From: Pseudomonas oryzicola
Lineage (GTDB): Bacteria; Pseudomonadota; Gammaproteobacteria; Pseudomonadales; Pseudomonadaceae
Direction: 5' to 3'
DNA: 64,000 bases
Assembly: GCF_014269185.2 (NCBI RefSeq)
Contig: NZ_JABWRZ020000002.1
Location: 62,001-126,000, forward strand
In this document: positions 26,559-43,907 of the stretch, piece after piece
Layout: each line of letters begins with the position of its first letter
Numbering within the stretch: the first letter of the stretch is position 1
Made by a program: the position numbers and the translations under genes
The notes under the pieces: generated by a model
Seen by the model: only the letters and a program-made list of their open reading frames with translations
What the model was told of the DNA's origin: nothing
The model's database searches: none

Positions 26559-27455
26559 ATGAGCAGCCGCTGGGAGGGCATCGACGAATTCGTCGCCGTG
26601 GCCGAAATGGGCCAGTTCACTGCAGCGGCCGAACGCCTGGGGGTTTCTTCGTCGCATGTCAGCCGGCAGATTGCCCGGCTGGAAGAGCGCCTGCAGACCC
26701 GCTTGCTGTACCGCAGTACCCGGCGGGTGACCCTGAGCGAAGCCGGGCAGACCTTTCTGCAGCACTGCCAGCGCCTGCAGGATGGCCGCGAAGAAGCCCT
26801 GCGCGCCATGGGTGACCTGGCCAGCGAACCCAAGGGCTTGTTGCGCATGACCTGCGCGGTGGCCTATGGCGAGCGCTTCATCGTGCCGCTGGTGACCCGA
26901 TTCATGGCGCAGTACCCGCAATTGCGGGTGGACGTGGAGCTGAGCAACCACACCCTCGACCTGGTACAGGAAGGCATGGACCTGGCCATCCGCCTGGGCC
27001 GGCTGGCCGACTCACGGCTGGTGGCCACCCGGCTGGCGCCACGGCGGATGTACCTGTGCGCCTCGCCGGCCTACCTGGAACGTTATGGGCGCCCACACAG
27101 CCTGTCGGAGCTGGCACGGCACAATTGCCTGGTGGGCAGCTCCGACCTGTGGGCGCTGCAGCAGGACGGTCGCGAGATCAGCCAGCGGGTGCAGGGCAAC
27201 TGGCGCTGCAACAGCGGGCAGGCGGTGCTGGACGCGGCGCTGCAAGGGATGGGGTTGTGCCAGTTGCCGGACTATTACGTGCTGGAGCACTTGAACAGCG
27301 GCGCGCTGGTCTCGTTGCTGGAAGCGCACCAGCCGCCAAACACGGCGGTATGGGCGCTGTACCCGCAGCAGCGGCACCTGTCGCCGAAAGTGCGGCGGCT
27401 GGTGGATTATCTGAAGGAAGGGTTGGCGGGGCTGCCGGAGTATCGCTTGAACTGA
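26559..27455 (+). CDS. LysR-family transcriptional regulator
   Basis: The 298-residue protein has a winged helix-turn-helix at residues ~5-62 (FVAVAEMGQFTAAAERLGVSSSHVSRQIARLEERLQTRLLYRSTRRVTLSEAG). A LysR substrate-binding domain with two lobes follows (~90-290). It resembles the subgroup whose members bind QDGREISQRVQGNW-type effector loops. It sits divergent to frmA-fghA, which suggests control of formaldehyde detoxification, but the effector is unknown. It is followed by a REP pair and faces ispD. Confidence 0.93.
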   Translation: MSSRWEGIDEFVAVAEMGQFTAAAERLGVSSSHVSRQIARLEERLQTRLLYRSTRRVTLSEAGQTFLQHCQRLQDGREEALRAMGDLASEPKGLLRMTCAVAYGERFIVPLVTRFMAQYPQLRVDVELSNHTLDLVQEGMDLAIRLGRLADSRLVATRLAPRRMYLCASPAYLERYGRPHSLSELARHNCLVGSSDLWALQQDGREISQRVQGNWRCNSGQAVLDAALQGMGLCQLPDYYVLEHLNSGALVSLLEAHQPPNTAVWALYPQQRHLSPKVRRLVDYLKEGLAGLPEYRLN

Positions 27456-27475
27456 AACCTTGTACTGGCTGGTCT

Positions 27476-27571
27476 GGCCTCTTCGCGGGTAAACCCGCTC
27501 CCACAGATACAGCGCAAACCTGAAGGGATGTGCGATACCTGTGGGAGCGGGTTTACCCGCGAAGAGGCCGG
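27476..27571. repeat. Inverted pair of REP elements (type with GCGGGTAAACCCGC)
   Basis: Two ~33-base REP palindromes lie head to head, each with GCGGGTAAACCCGC or its complement flanked by CTCCCACAG and GGCCTCTTC. They are separated by about 30 bases. They fill the gap between the convergent LysR gene and ispD, a common REP location that can also act as an mRNA end. Confidence 0.9.
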
Positions 27572-27587
27572 CACAGATGCAAGAAAT

Positions 27588-28295
27588 TCAGCGCCGCCCT
27601 GCCCAACGCTGGCGCAACCACTCCAGGTCTTCCGGCCGGGTCACCTTGATGTTGTCACTGCGCCCTTCGACCAGCCGCGGCGCCTGGCCGGACCACTCGA
27701 TGGCCGATGCTTCATCGGTCACCAGCACATCGGACACCAGGCACTCGGCCAGCGCCCGGTGCAACGCCCCGAGGCGGAACATCTGTGGGGTATACGCCTG
27801 CCAAATGGTGCTGCGGTCCACCGTCGCGCTCACCCGGCCGTTGCCATCAGCCCGCTTGAGGGTATCGCGTGCCGGCACCGCCAGCAGCCCCCCCACGGGG
27901 TCGTCCGCCAGTTCCGACAGCAGCTTGTCCAGGTCACTGCGCGCCAGGTTCGGGCGCGCAGCATCGTGCACCAGTACCCAGTCGCTGTCCGCCGCCCCTT
28001 CGGCGTGCAGTATCAGCAAGGCATTGAGTACCGAGTCGGCACGCTCTCGGCCCCCCGTCGCACGACGGATACGCGGATCGCTGGCGCAGCGCAGGGTCGG
28101 CCAGTAGGGGTCGTGTTCGGCAATACTGACCACCACGCCGTTGAGCGCCGGGTGGCCAAGAAAACAGTCGAGGCTGTGCTCGAGAATGGTCTGCCCGGCC
28201 AGTTCCAGATACTGCTTGGGGCGGTCGGCAGCCATGCGGGCGCCAACGCCCGCAGCAGGAATCACGGCCCAGAAGGCCGGTAACGTATCGATCAT
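27588..28295 (-). CDS. ispD: 2-C-methyl-D-erythritol 4-phosphate cytidylyltransferase IspD
   Basis: The 235-residue enzyme transfers CMP from CTP onto methylerythritol phosphate, the third step of the MEP pathway. The nucleotide loop IPAAGVGARMAADRPKQYL is at residues ~12-30, GGRERADSVLNAL follows, and VLVHDAARP holds metal-binding Asp residues. The start overlaps the ftsB stop (ATGA). The ftsB-ispD pairing is conserved in gammaproteobacteria. Confidence 0.98.
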   Translation of the reverse strand: MIDTLPAFWAVIPAAGVGARMAADRPKQYLELAGQTILEHSLDCFLGHPALNGVVVSIAEHDPYWPTLRCASDPRIRRATGGRERADSVLNALLILHAEGAADSDWVLVHDAARPNLARSDLDKLLSELADDPVGGLLAVPARDTLKRADGNGRVSATVDRSTIWQAYTPQMFRLGALHRALAECLVSDVLVTDEASAIEWSGQAPRLVEGRSDNIKVTRPEDLEWLRQRWAGRR

Positions 28296-28573
28296 TTCTG
28301 TGGCAACTGGAAGAGGGTTTCGCCCTCTTTGACCATTCCCAATTCGTGGCGAGCCCGTTCTTCAACGGTCTCCATGCCTTTTTTCAGCTCCAGCACTTCG
28401 GCGTCGAGCACGCGGTTTCGCTCAAGCAGGCGCTCGTTCTCGGCATGCTGCTCGGCGATCTGCTGCTTCAGCTCGGTCACTTGCGCCAGGCTGCCGTTAC
28501 CCACCCACAGGCGGTACTGCAGGCCACCCAGCAGCAGGAGCAGGACAAGGAACAACCAATAAGGACTGCGCAT
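28292..28573 (-). CDS. ftsB: Cell division protein FtsB
   Basis: This 93-residue bitopic protein joins FtsL and FtsQ at the division septum. A short cytoplasmic start (MRSPY) leads into a membrane helix (~6-21, LFLVLLLLLGGLQY). A periplasmic coiled coil (~30-72) and a VEERARHELGMVKEGETLFQL end follow, both family hallmarks. It lies downstream of eno. Confidence 0.97.
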   Translation of the reverse strand: MRSPYWLFLVLLLLLGGLQYRLWVGNGSLAQVTELKQQIAEQHAENERLLERNRVLDAEVLELKKGMETVEERARHELGMVKEGETLFQLPQK

Positions 28574-28635
28574 CTAGGTATCCAGGTTAAAAAAGACCGT
28601 CGCAGAATGCTCAACTCGGGGTCTCGAATAGCACA

Positions 28636-28657
28636 AAGCCTGGCCGAGGCCAGGCTT
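28636..28657 (-). terminator. Hairpin downstream of eno, weak terminator
   Basis: A perfect ten-pair stem (AAGCCTGGCC with GGCCAGGCTT) lies between eno and ftsB. The following sequence TGTGC has no U-run, so it may partly stop transcription or protect the mRNA end. Confidence 0.45.
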
Positions 28658-28741
28658 CGTCGACAGAAACCCGTTGGAACGTAGGAATTTCAGTAAGAAA
28701 GCCCCTACAACTCCGGCTGCTGTCTTTTTACCATCTCTTGC

Positions 28742-30064
<1,323 letters not shown>

Positions 30065-30127
30065 TTAGCTTGGGAAATCTTGCCGTTCACCGGGCGAACT
30101 TGCAGTGGGCAGGCCCCGTGAAGGGAA

Positions 30128-30149
30128 CCCCTGACCGAGTGGTCAGGGG
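30128..30149. other. Perfect hairpin in the kdsA-eno gap
   Basis: CCCCTGACC and GGTCAGGGG form a nine-pair stem with a four-base loop, 35 bases after the kdsA stop. No U-run follows on either strand, so a terminator role is doubtful. Confidence 0.35.
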
Positions 30150-30183
30150 TGGATCGGACGGTACTTTACCCGAGAATCGAGCT

Positions 30184-32682
<2,499 letters not shown>

Positions 32683-32930
32683 TTAAGGCGGCCAGCGCCG
32701 CCGGAGAAAGCGAAGGAAGGCCGAAGCCCCCGATCACCTGCGTCAATCACAGTGCATCTCGAAAAACTGCCGCGTCTGTACAGACCAGGGGTATCCCCGG
32801 CATGGAGCTCGCTCGTCATTTTCAGAATCAGCCCAGCAAAAAACTGCTTGGTAATCGGCAACTCCTGTGTTTTCGCGGAACCCACAGAAGCTGTATCAAG
32901 AAGGGAGGGTAGTCTACCCGAATGTACCCT

Positions 32931-34214
32931 TCAGCTCAAACCTTGCGCGTTCGTCGGCAACTGCCAATGCAGCTGGCAATCCGCCTGTACCAGCCCGGGC
33001 AGGTTGGCCACCGCCAGCAGCCGCTCGCCCTGGTACAGCAATGGCAGGCGCGGGCGCAGGAAGTGCGGTACCTGCAGCTCGTTGAGCAGGCGCTTGAGCT
33101 CGCGTCGGCCGCGGCCGGGGATGTCCAGTACTTCGCCACCCTGGCGGTAGCCAATGCGCAAGCCCGCCGCTGGCACTGCGCCAACCAGCCGCACACGGCC
33201 GTTACCCGGCAGCCACAGAGGCTCGCCGGGGTCGGGCCACGCCGCCCCTGCGCCAGGCTGCTGCAGCCAGTCGCCGCTCAACCACCAGATGCGTCCATGG
33301 CTGCGCAACAGTTGCCCATCGGCCAGCCGCCATACCGGCTGGGCATCGGCGGCGGCATCGCGCAGGTCTGCCCAACCCGCCCAGTGCCGGGTGTCGGGTA
33401 AACGGGTACGGTGGCTCAGCCAGTGCAGCAAGGCATTGCGCTGACGAGCCGGCGACAGCGCAACCAGGGCGGCCAGGTCGAGCGAGTCGAGCCCGGGCCA
33501 GGCCAACGGCGCGCCCGCCTCTGCAAGCGCCAGATCGCCCTGGGCGAGCTCGTCCAGCAGGCTCAGGGCTTCGCCCAGGTGCTCGGCAGCGCGGGCGAGG
33601 TTCTGGCTGGCCTGCGGCCAGCGTTGCTGCAAGTGCGGGAACACCTCGCCGCGCAGGTAGTTGCGGGCGAATCGTGTGTCGGCGTTGGATGGGTCTTCGA
33701 TCCAGGTCAGCTGATGGGCCTCGGCGTAATCGCGCAACTGTTGCCTGGAATGTCCGAGCAAAGGCCTGGCCAGGCTGCCCTGCCCTAGCCGGCGTTGCCC
33801 CGGCATCGCCGCCAGGCCACGCAGACCGGCACCGCGCAGCAGGCGGAACAGCAGGGTTTCCGCCTGGTCGTCGCGGTGCTGGCCGGTGAACAGGATGTCG
33901 CCCGGGCCGAGCAGCTGGCTGAAGGCGGCATAACGGGCATTGCGGGCGGCCTGTTCGAGGCTGGCGCCGGGGGGAACCTGGACGTGGATGACCTGGAGTT
34001 CGATGCCGAGATAGTCGCAGACGGTTCGGCAATGGGCGGGCCAGGCATCGGCGGCGCTTTGCAGGCCGTGGTGGACGTGGATGGCGCACAGCGGAGGCGA
34101 TGCGTGGTTGCGGGCGTAGTCGGCCAGCAGGTGCAGAAGCACGGTGGAGTCGAGGCCGCCGGAAAAGGCGATGTACCAGGCGGGGGCGTTGAGCCAGGGG
34201 GTGAGGTTGATCAT
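32931..34214 (-). CDS. tilS: tRNA(Ile)-lysidine synthase TilS
   Basis: The 427-residue enzyme converts C34 of the tRNA-Ile CAU anticodon to lysidine, so that AUA is read as isoleucine. The PP-loop SGGLDS is at residues 18-23, the second motif FTGQHRDDQAETLLFRLLRG follows, and the C-terminal domains end in the VPHFLRPRLPLLYQGERLLAV pattern. The Met at 34214 fits the family; the longer upstream frame would translate a REP element. It lies downstream of accA, separated by a REP pair. Confidence 0.96.
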   Translation of the reverse strand: MINLTPWLNAPAWYIAFSGGLDSTVLLHLLADYARNHASPPLCAIHVHHGLQSAADAWPAHCRTVCDYLGIELQVIHVQVPPGASLEQAARNARYAAFSQLLGPGDILFTGQHRDDQAETLLFRLLRGAGLRGLAAMPGQRRLGQGSLARPLLGHSRQQLRDYAEAHQLTWIEDPSNADTRFARNYLRGEVFPHLQQRWPQASQNLARAAEHLGEALSLLDELAQGDLALAEAGAPLAWPGLDSLDLAALVALSPARQRNALLHWLSHRTRLPDTRHWAGWADLRDAAADAQPVWRLADGQLLRSHGRIWWLSGDWLQQPGAGAAWPDPGEPLWLPGNGRVRLVGAVPAAGLRIGYRQGGEVLDIPGRGRRELKRLLNELQVPHFLRPRLPLLYQGERLLAVANLPGLVQADCQLHWQLPTNAQGLS

Positions 34215-34241
34215 CGAACCTGCACTCAATTCGAGAATGCA

Positions 34242-34342
34242 TTCGCGGGTGAACCCGCTCCCACAAGGATCGCGCCGTTCCAGAGGGCTGCGCATTACCT
34301 GTGGGAGCGGGTTCACCCGCGAACACCGGCGAAGCCGGTGCC
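34242..34342. repeat. Inverted pair of REP elements between accA and tilS
   Basis: Two REP palindromes with core GCGGGTGAACCCGC (a variant of the 27476 type) face each other about 45 bases apart. The right one continues into a small CACCGGC-GAAG-CCGGTG stem. Because accA and tilS are co-directional, the pair would be transcribed and could separate their mRNAs. Confidence 0.9.
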
Positions 34343-34355
34343 ATTCATCTCGCTA

Positions 34356-35303
34356 TCAGAGACCGTAGCTCATCAGGCGCTCGTAACGACGGGCCAGCAG
34401 CGCGTCGTGGTCGAGCTTGCCGAGCATGTCCAGCTGCTGCACCAGGTCGGCACGGATGCTTTCCGACATCTTGGCCGGGTCACGGTGGGCACCGCCCAGC
34501 GGTTCCTGGATGACCTTGTCGACGATGTTCAGGCTCTTCAGGCGCTCGGCAGTGATGCCCATGGCCTCGGCCGCGTCAGCAGCCTTGTCGGCGGTCTTCC
34601 ACAGGATCGAGGCACAGCCTTCCGGCGAAATCACCGAGTAGGTGGAGTACTGCAGCATGTTCAACTGGTCGCACACGCCGATGGCCAGCGCACCGCCGGA
34701 ACCACCCTCACCGATCACGGTGGCGATGATTGGCGTTTTCAGGCGCGCCATCACGCGCAGGTTCCAGGCGATGGCCTCGCTCTGGTTGCGCTCTTCGGCG
34801 TCGATGCCCGGGTAGGCGCCCGGGGTGTCGATGAAGGTCAGGATCGGCATCTTGAAGCGCTCGGCCATTTCCATCAGGCGGCAGGCCTTGCGATAGCCTT
34901 CAGGGCGTGGCATGCCGAAGTTGCGGCGCACCTTTTCGCGTACTTCACGGCCCTTCTGGTGGCCGATGACCATGACCGGCTTGCCGTCCAGACGTGCGGT
35001 ACCACCGACGATGGCGGCGTCGTCGGAGAAGTGGCGGTCGCCGTGCAGCTCTTCGAACTCGGTGAAGATGTGCTCCAGGTAGTCCAGGGTGTAGGGACGA
35101 CGTGGGTGGCGGGCCAGGCGGGCGATCTGCCAGCTGGTCAGGTTGCCGAAGATGCTTTCGGTCAGGGTGTTGCTCTTGTCTTGCAGACGGGCAATTTCAT
35201 CGCTGATGTTCAGCGAGTTGTCGTTGCCTACCAGGCGCAGGCCTTCGATCTTGGCTTGCAGGTCGGCAATCGGCTGTTCGAAATCGAGAAAATTCGGGTT
35301 CAT
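34356..35303 (-). CDS. accA: Acetyl-CoA carboxylase carboxyltransferase subunit alpha
   Basis: The 315-residue subunit, with AccD, transfers the carboxyl group from biotin to acetyl-CoA, the committed step of fatty acid synthesis. The start [20 protein letters not shown] and the core [34 protein letters not shown] are characteristic. The Met two codons upstream (35309) is a possible alternative. It lies downstream of dnaE, as usual. Confidence 0.98.
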   Translation of the reverse strand: MNPNFLDFEQPIADLQAKIEGLRLVGNDNSLNISDEIARLQDKSNTLTESIFGNLTSWQIARLARHPRRPYTLDYLEHIFTEFEELHGDRHFSDDAAIVGGTARLDGKPVMVIGHQKGREVREKVRRNFGMPRPEGYRKACRLMEMAERFKMPILTFIDTPGAYPGIDAEERNQSEAIAWNLRVMARLKTPIIATVIGEGGSGGALAIGVCDQLNMLQYSTYSVISPEGCASILWKTADKAADAAEAMGITAERLKSLNIVDKVIQEPLGGAHRDPAKMSESIRADLVQQLDMLGKLDHDALLARRYERLMSYGL

Positions 35304-35409
35304 AGTCATCCGTCTTGGGTCTACGGCCAGGCGGCCGGCCGGTTGATCCGTTTGGCGCCCTACCTTAAGGGATCAGGCGCATTCAGGTCGAGATTAAATT
35401 TTTGTCGGT

Positions 35410-38934
<3,525 letters not shown>

Positions 38935-39085
38935 GGAAGATCCTGTAGCAGTGCTGAACGACAAGGGCGGGATTGTAGCGTAAATGAGGCGGGATTTTGG
39001 GTTGCTTTGCAGCTTATCGCGACACAAGGCGCTCACAAGCATCGCGCTGTTCTCCAGCGCTAGCGTTGTACTACGCGGCGGATGG

Positions 39086-39171
39086 CACCGGCTGTGCCGG
39101 TGATCGCGGATAAATCCGCTCCTACAGGTGCGGCGTCAACCGTAGGAGCGGATTTATCCGCGAAGCAGGCG
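39086..39171. repeat. Inverted pair of REP elements (type with GCGGATAAATCCGC)
   Basis: Two palindromes with GCGGATAAATCCGCTCCTAC or its complement face each other, about 12 bases apart, with a small ACCGGCTGTGCCGGT stem alongside. The core differs from the other REP family in the window (ATAAAT/CTCCTAC versus GTAAAC/CTCCCAC). It lies between rnhB and dnaE. Confidence 0.9.
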
Positions 39172-39220
39172 GCGCGGTGTATGGCTCCGGCTATGCCGGC
39201 GAACGAAGCGGGCCCCGGAG

Positions 39221-39844
39221 TCAGATCAGGGAAGCCGTGACGCCTTCGCGCGCATCCCAGGCCGCCCGCACCGGGGCAAAGGAGCGCCGGTGAATGGGCG
39301 TAGGCCCCAGCCGCGCCAAGGCCTCGAGGTGCACCGGGGTCGGGTAGCCCTTGTGCCCACCAATGCCATAACCCGGGTAGATCAGCTCGAATGCGCTCAT
39401 CTCCCGGTCACGGGTCACCTTGGCCAGGATCGACGCCGCCGCGATGGCCGGCACCTGGCTATCGCCCTTGACTACCGGCGACGCCGGTACGGCCAGTTTC
39501 GGGCAGCGGTTGCCGTCGATCAGGGCCAGCTTCGGTGTAATGTGCAGGCCTTCCACGGCGCGCTGCATGGCCAGCATGGTGGCGTGCAGGATGTTCAGAC
39601 GGTCGATTTCCTCGACCTCGGCACGGGCGATGCAGAAGCTCAGGGCCTTCTCGCAGATCTCATCGAACAGCGCCTCGCGCCTGGCTTCGGTGAGTTTCTT
39701 CGAATCGTTCAGGCCGAGGATCGGGCGCGCCGGGTCGAGGATCACCGCCGCCGTCACCACCGCGCCGCACAGCGGGCCACGGCCCACCTCGTCGACACCA
39801 GCGACAAGGTCTTCGACCAGGTTGAAGTCCAGTCCAATCTGCAT
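39221..39844 (-). CDS. rnhB: Ribonuclease HII
   Basis: The 207-residue enzyme cuts RNA in RNA-DNA hybrids and removes misincorporated ribonucleotides. Active-site residues are in [13 protein letters not shown] (Asp18, Glu19) and in [28 protein letters not shown] and the C-terminal [11 protein letters not shown] are conserved. One base separates its ATG (39844) from the lpxB stop. Confidence 0.98.
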   Translation of the reverse strand: MQIGLDFNLVEDLVAGVDEVGRGPLCGAVVTAAVILDPARPILGLNDSKKLTEARREALFDEICEKALSFCIARAEVEEIDRLNILHATMLAMQRAVEGLHITPKLALIDGNRCPKLAVPASPVVKGDSQVPAIAAASILAKVTRDREMSAFELIYPGYGIGGHKGYPTPVHLEALARLGPTPIHRRSFAPVRAAWDAREGVTASLI

Positions 39845-39845
39845 G

Positions 39846-40973
39846 TCAACGGTCCTTGAGCAGGGCCAGTACCGCCTCGGCCGCCTGGTTGGAGGCGTCG
39901 CGGCGCAAGGTGCGGTGAATTTCGTCAAAGCGCTCGGTCTGCTGGCTGCCATTGGCTACCAGTGGCGCCAGGGTATTGGCCAGCGCTTCGCTGGTGGCGT
40001 CGTCCTGCAACAGCTCGGGCACCAGCGCGCGCTGGGCGAGCAGGTTTGGCAGCGACACATAAGGGCTTTTTACCAGACGCTTGAGGATCCAGTAGGTCAA
40101 CGGCGCCAGGCGGTAAGCCACCACCATCGGGCGCTTGTACAGCAACGCTTCGAGTGTAGCGGTACCCGAGGCGATCAGCACCGCGTCACAGGCAGCCAGG
40201 GCCTGGTGCGACTGGCCATCGAGCAGGGTCAGCGGCAGTTGGCGCCCTTCGAGCATCTGCTCGATCTGGGCGCGCCGTGCGGCATTGGCGCAGGGCAACA
40301 CGAAACGCACGCCCGGAACCTGCTGGCACAGCCGTTCAGCCGCATCAAGGAACAATGCCCCCAGGCGCCCGACTTCGCCGCCGCGGCTGCCGGGCATCAG
40401 TGCCACCACCGGCCCTTCGCCCAGGCCCAGCTCGGCACGCGCCGCCGGGCGGTCCGCCTCGAGCGGGATGGTGTCAGCCAGTGGATGGCCAACGAAGCGC
40501 ACCGGCACACCCTTTTCTTCATAGAAGCGTGCCTCGAACGGCAACAGCGTGAGCATCAGGTCGCAGCCTTCGCGAATCTTCAGCACACGCTTTTGCCGCC
40601 AGGCCCAGACCGAAGGGCTGACGTAATGCACGGTCTTGATACCCGCCTGACGCAGTTTCAGCTCGATATTGAGGGTGAAGTCCGGGGCATCGATGCCGAT
40701 GAAGGCATCGGGCCTTTCGCCAATCAGGGTCTCGATCAGCAGCTTGCGGCGTTTGAGCAGCTCACGCAGGCGCCCCAGCACTTCGACCAGGCCCATGACG
40801 GCCAGGCGCTCCATGGGGAAATAGGATTGCAGCCCTTCGGCTTCCATCAGCGGGCCGCCAACGCCGATGAACCGCACGTCAGGGTGGCGTGCCTTGAGGG
40901 CACGCATCAGGCCTGAACCGAGGATGTCGCCGCTGGCCTCACCTGCGACCAAGGCTACGCAAAGCTGGGCCAT
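39846..40973 (-). CDS. lpxB: Lipid-A-disaccharide synthase
   Basis: The 375-residue peripheral membrane glycosyltransferase joins UDP-diacylglucosamine and lipid X. The start [21 protein letters not shown], the [31 protein letters not shown] segment and [13 protein letters not shown] are family signatures. One base separates it from lpxA, as part of the lpxD-fabZ-lpxA-lpxB run. Confidence 0.99.
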   Translation of the reverse strand: MAQLCVALVAGEASGDILGSGLMRALKARHPDVRFIGVGGPLMEAEGLQSYFPMERLAVMGLVEVLGRLRELLKRRKLLIETLIGERPDAFIGIDAPDFTLNIELKLRQAGIKTVHYVSPSVWAWRQKRVLKIREGCDLMLTLLPFEARFYEEKGVPVRFVGHPLADTIPLEADRPAARAELGLGEGPVVALMPGSRGGEVGRLGALFLDAAERLCQQVPGVRFVLPCANAARRAQIEQMLEGRQLPLTLLDGQSHQALAACDAVLIASGTATLEALLYKRPMVVAYRLAPLTYWILKRLVKSPYVSLPNLLAQRALVPELLQDDATSEALANTLAPLVANGSQQTERFDEIHRTLRRDASNQAAEAVLALLKDR

Positions 40974-40974
40974 G

Positions 40975-41751
40975 TCAGCGGGTGATGCCGCGGGCGGAGT
41001 TCACGATCGACTGACGGAACAGCTCGACCTCAGGATGCTGCGCAGCCAGTTCGTCCAGCTCCTTGAGCGCGTCTTCGACGGTCAGGCCCTGGCGATAGAC
41101 GATCTTGTAGCAACGGCGCAGTACATGGATGACCTCGTCGCTGAAACCGCGCCGGCGCATACCTTCGAAGTTCATGCTGCGCGCTTCCGCCGGGCTGCCG
41201 AACACGGTGACGAACGCCGGTACGTCCTTGCCGATCGCCGTACCCATGCCGGAGAACGCATGGGCGCCGATATGGCAGTACTGATGAACCAGGGTATAAC
41301 CGGACAGGATCGCCCAGTCGCCGACATGCACATGCCCGGCCAGCGCCGTGTTGTTGACGAGGATGCAATGGTTGCCGATGACGCTGTCGTGGCCGATGTG
41401 GGCATAGGCCATGATCAGGTTGTGGTCGCCCACGGTGGTTTCCGCGCGGTCCTGGATGGTGCCGCGGTGGATGGTCACCCCTTCGCGGATCACGTTGTGG
41501 TCACCAATCACCAGGCGCGTCGGTTCACCTTTGTACTTGAGGTCGGGCGTGTCTTCGCCGATCGAGGAAAACTGAAAGATACGGTTGTGCTTGCCGATAC
41601 GGGTCGGACCTTTGAGCACAACATGCGGGCCGATAACGGTGCCCTCCCCGATTTCCACATCGGGGCCAACGATCGACCAAGGGCCGACCTCGACGCCATC
41701 GGCCAGCTTGGCCGAGGGATCGATAATGGCCCGAGGATCAATCGAATTCAT
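40975..41751 (-). CDS. lpxA: UDP-N-acetylglucosamine acyltransferase LpxA
   Basis: The 258-residue left-handed beta-helix enzyme adds the first 3-hydroxyacyl chain to UDP-GlcNAc in lipid A synthesis. Hexapeptide repeats run from residue 2 ([22 protein letters not shown]) to ~185. The segment [32 protein letters not shown] has the catalytic His. The start overlaps the fabZ stop (ATGA). Confidence 0.99.
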   Translation of the reverse strand: MNSIDPRAIIDPSAKLADGVEVGPWSIVGPDVEIGEGTVIGPHVVLKGPTRIGKHNRIFQFSSIGEDTPDLKYKGEPTRLVIGDHNVIREGVTIHRGTIQDRAETTVGDHNLIMAYAHIGHDSVIGNHCILVNNTALAGHVHVGDWAILSGYTLVHQYCHIGAHAFSGMGTAIGKDVPAFVTVFGSPAEARSMNFEGMRRRGFSDEVIHVLRRCYKIVYRQGLTVEDALKELDELAAQHPEVELFRQSIVNSARGITR

Positions 41752-42188
41752 AGGGAGCGTTCCGCGCAGGTGATCTCGGCCGAGCAAACCGGCTTGCCGT
41801 CGACCAGCGCACGGCACTCGAACTTCCAGATCATGCTCTTGCGGCTGAGGAACTTGGCTTCCAGCACAAGCTGGTCACCCGGCAGTACCGGCTGACGGAA
41901 ACGCAGTTTGTCGGAACCGACGAAGTAGTAAAGAGTGCCGTCGGCAGGCTTGGCATCCAGCATCTTGAAGCCGAGGATGCCGGCAGCCTGGGCCATGGCT
42001 TCGATGATCAGGACGCCCGGCATGATCGGGTGCGCCGGGAAATGGCCGTTGAAGAACGGCTCGTTGATGCTGACATTCTTGTAGGCACGAATGCTCTGGG
42101 CCTCGTAGTCCAGATCCGTCACGCGATCCACCAGCAGGAACGGGTAACGGTGAGGCAGGTATTCGCGAATCTCGTTGATGTCCATCAT
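41748..42188 (-). CDS. fabZ: 3-hydroxyacyl-[acyl-carrier-protein] dehydratase FabZ
   Basis: The 146-residue hot-dog-fold enzyme dehydrates 3-hydroxyacyl-ACP in fatty acid elongation and competes with LpxA for the same substrates. Catalytic His49 and Glu63 lie in [44 protein letters not shown] is the usual start; the second Met of the pair is equally possible, and the ribosome site is weak. Confidence 0.98.
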   Translation of the reverse strand: MMDINEIREYLPHRYPFLLVDRVTDLDYEAQSIRAYKNVSINEPFFNGHFPAHPIMPGVLIIEAMAQAAGILGFKMLDAKPADGTLYYFVGSDKLRFRQPVLPGDQLVLEAKFLSRKSMIWKFECRALVDGKPVCSAEITCAERSL

Positions 42189-42302
42189 TTCGGGGGGGAA
42201 GCCTGTAATAAGAATAGGGAGCGCAGGTGCTGACCACACGCTCCTTTTGCAATCCAAAGAGGAGCCAGCTAGCGACTGTTCACTCTTGCTCAGGGAATGG
42301 TA

Positions 42303-43358
42303 TCAGCCTTCTGATGTCGGCTGGCCACCTGAGGTCACGGTATCGACGCGTTTTTCCACCTGCTGGAGACGCTTGGCCATGTCGTCCAGGTGGCGGATAC
42401 GCGCGGCGCTCTTGCGCCATTCAGCCAGTGGCTGCATGGCAGTGCCGGAAGAATAGGCACCCGGTTCGGTTATTGAACGGGTCACCATGGTCATACCAGA
42501 CACGAAAACGTTATCACAGACATCGATATGCCCCACCATGCCGACACCACCGGCAATGGTGCAATGCTTGCCGATGCGCGTACTGCCGGAAATGCCGACA
42601 CAGGCGGCCATGGCCGTATGCTCACCGATCTGCACGTTGTGGGCGATCTGGATCTGGTTGTCGAGCTTGACCCCGTCAGCGATGCGCGTGTCCGACAACG
42701 CACCACGGTCGACCGCAGTGTTGACGCCGATTTCCACGTCGTCGCCGATGGTCACGCCGCCAATCTGGGCAATCTTGCGCCATACGCCCTTCTCGTTGGC
42801 GAAGCCGAAGCCTTCGCCGCCGATTACCGCACCCGACTGGATGACCACGCGCTTGCCGATGGTCACGTCATGGTACAAGGTGACCCGTGGCGCCAGCCAT
42901 CCACCCTCGCCGATCACGCAACGGGCACCCACTACGCAGTGCGCCCCTACGCTGACATTGGCCGCGATGCGTGCGCCGCTTTCGATGACCGCGAACGGCC
43001 CGATGCTGGCGCTGGCATCCACCTGCGCGTCCTCAGCCACCACGGCGCTGGGATGAATACCCGCCACAGCCTTGGGTTTGGGATCGAACAGGTGGGAAAT
43101 GCGCGCGTAGGCCAGGTACGGATCGGCGACGATCAGTGCATTGCCGGCAAAGCCTTCGGCGTCCGCCGCCTTGAGCAGCACCGCGGCCGCCTGGCTGTTA
43201 TCCAGGTATTTGCGGTACTGCGGGTTGGCGAGGAAGCTCAACTGACCGGGGCCAGCCTCCTGCAAGGTGGCCAGCCCGGTAATCTGCAGCGCCTCGGGCC
43301 CCTTGAGGGTAGCGCCGAGGGCCTCGGCCAGCTGGCCTAGCGTCATGGTCACGGTCAT
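42303..43358 (-). CDS. lpxD: UDP-3-O-acylglucosamine N-acyltransferase LpxD
   Basis: The 351-residue enzyme adds the second acyl chain in lipid A synthesis. An N-terminal uridine-binding domain (1-~100) precedes a left-handed beta-helix of hexapeptide repeats (~103-300), including [27 protein letters not shown] with the catalytic His. A C-terminal helix follows ([22 protein letters not shown]). It begins one base after the skp stop. Confidence 0.99.
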   Translation of the reverse strand: MTVTMTLGQLAEALGATLKGPEALQITGLATLQEAGPGQLSFLANPQYRKYLDNSQAAAVLLKAADAEGFAGNALIVADPYLAYARISHLFDPKPKAVAGIHPSAVVAEDAQVDASASIGPFAVIESGARIAANVSVGAHCVVGARCVIGEGGWLAPRVTLYHDVTIGKRVVIQSGAVIGGEGFGFANEKGVWRKIAQIGGVTIGDDVEIGVNTAVDRGALSDTRIADGVKLDNQIQIAHNVQIGEHTAMAACVGISGSTRIGKHCTIAGGVGMVGHIDVCDNVFVSGMTMVTRSITEPGAYSSGTAMQPLAEWRKSAARIRHLDDMAKRLQQVEKRVDTVTSGGQPTSEG

Positions 43359-43359
43359 A

Positions 43360-43863
43360 TCAACGGGCTTGGTTCATGCGCTCGATGACCTGGCGGGTGA
43401 TGTCGTACTGAGGCTTGACATCGATGACCGCGCCACGCTCCAGGACCAGGTCGTAACCACCTTTCTTGATTACTTCCTCGACAGCGCCATCCAGCTTCGG
43501 CTTCAGCTGCTTGAGCATGTCGCGGTCGGCAACGGCCTTGGCTTCGTTCAGCTCCTTGGACTGGAACTGGAAGTCACGAGCCTTCTGCTTGAATTCGAGC
43601 TCCAGGCGCTCACGCTCCTGCTGCTGCATCTTGTCGCCGCCTTTGATCAGACGGTCCTGGATACCTTTGGCGCTGCTTTCCAGGCTTTTCAGCTTGGTCA
43701 GTTGCGGACCGAATTTCTTCTCGGCATCCACCGCGTATTTCTTGGCGGCGTCCGATTCCAGCAGGGCCATCTGATAGTTCAGGACGGCAACCTTCATTTC
43801 GGCGAAAGCCGGGGTGGCGACCAGCGCCGCGGCCACTACGGCCAGTTGAGTCAACTTACGCAC
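43360..43863 (-). CDS. skp: Periplasmic chaperone Skp (OmpH)
   Basis: The 167-residue protein escorts unfolded outer-membrane proteins to the BamA machine. It has a clear signal peptide ([21 protein letters not shown], cleavage after residue 21). Long helices rich in Lys, Glu and Gln follow (~50-115) and form the tentacle arms. The C-terminal [28 protein letters not shown] is conserved. It lies between bamA and lpxD. Confidence 0.97.
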   Translation of the reverse strand: MRKLTQLAVVAAALVATPAFAEMKVAVLNYQMALLESDAAKKYAVDAEKKFGPQLTKLKSLESSAKGIQDRLIKGGDKMQQQERERLELEFKQKARDFQFQSKELNEAKAVADRDMLKQLKPKLDGAVEEVIKKGGYDLVLERGAVIDVKPQYDITRQVIERMNQAR

Positions 43864-43907
43864 GATGCACTCCTGGATAAACCGTTGTCATTAAGCGAGG
43901 GCCGACC

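Noticed and set aside
30128..30149. Perfect hairpin after kdsA as a terminator
   Set aside because: No U-run on either side; kept only as a structural feature of uncertain role.
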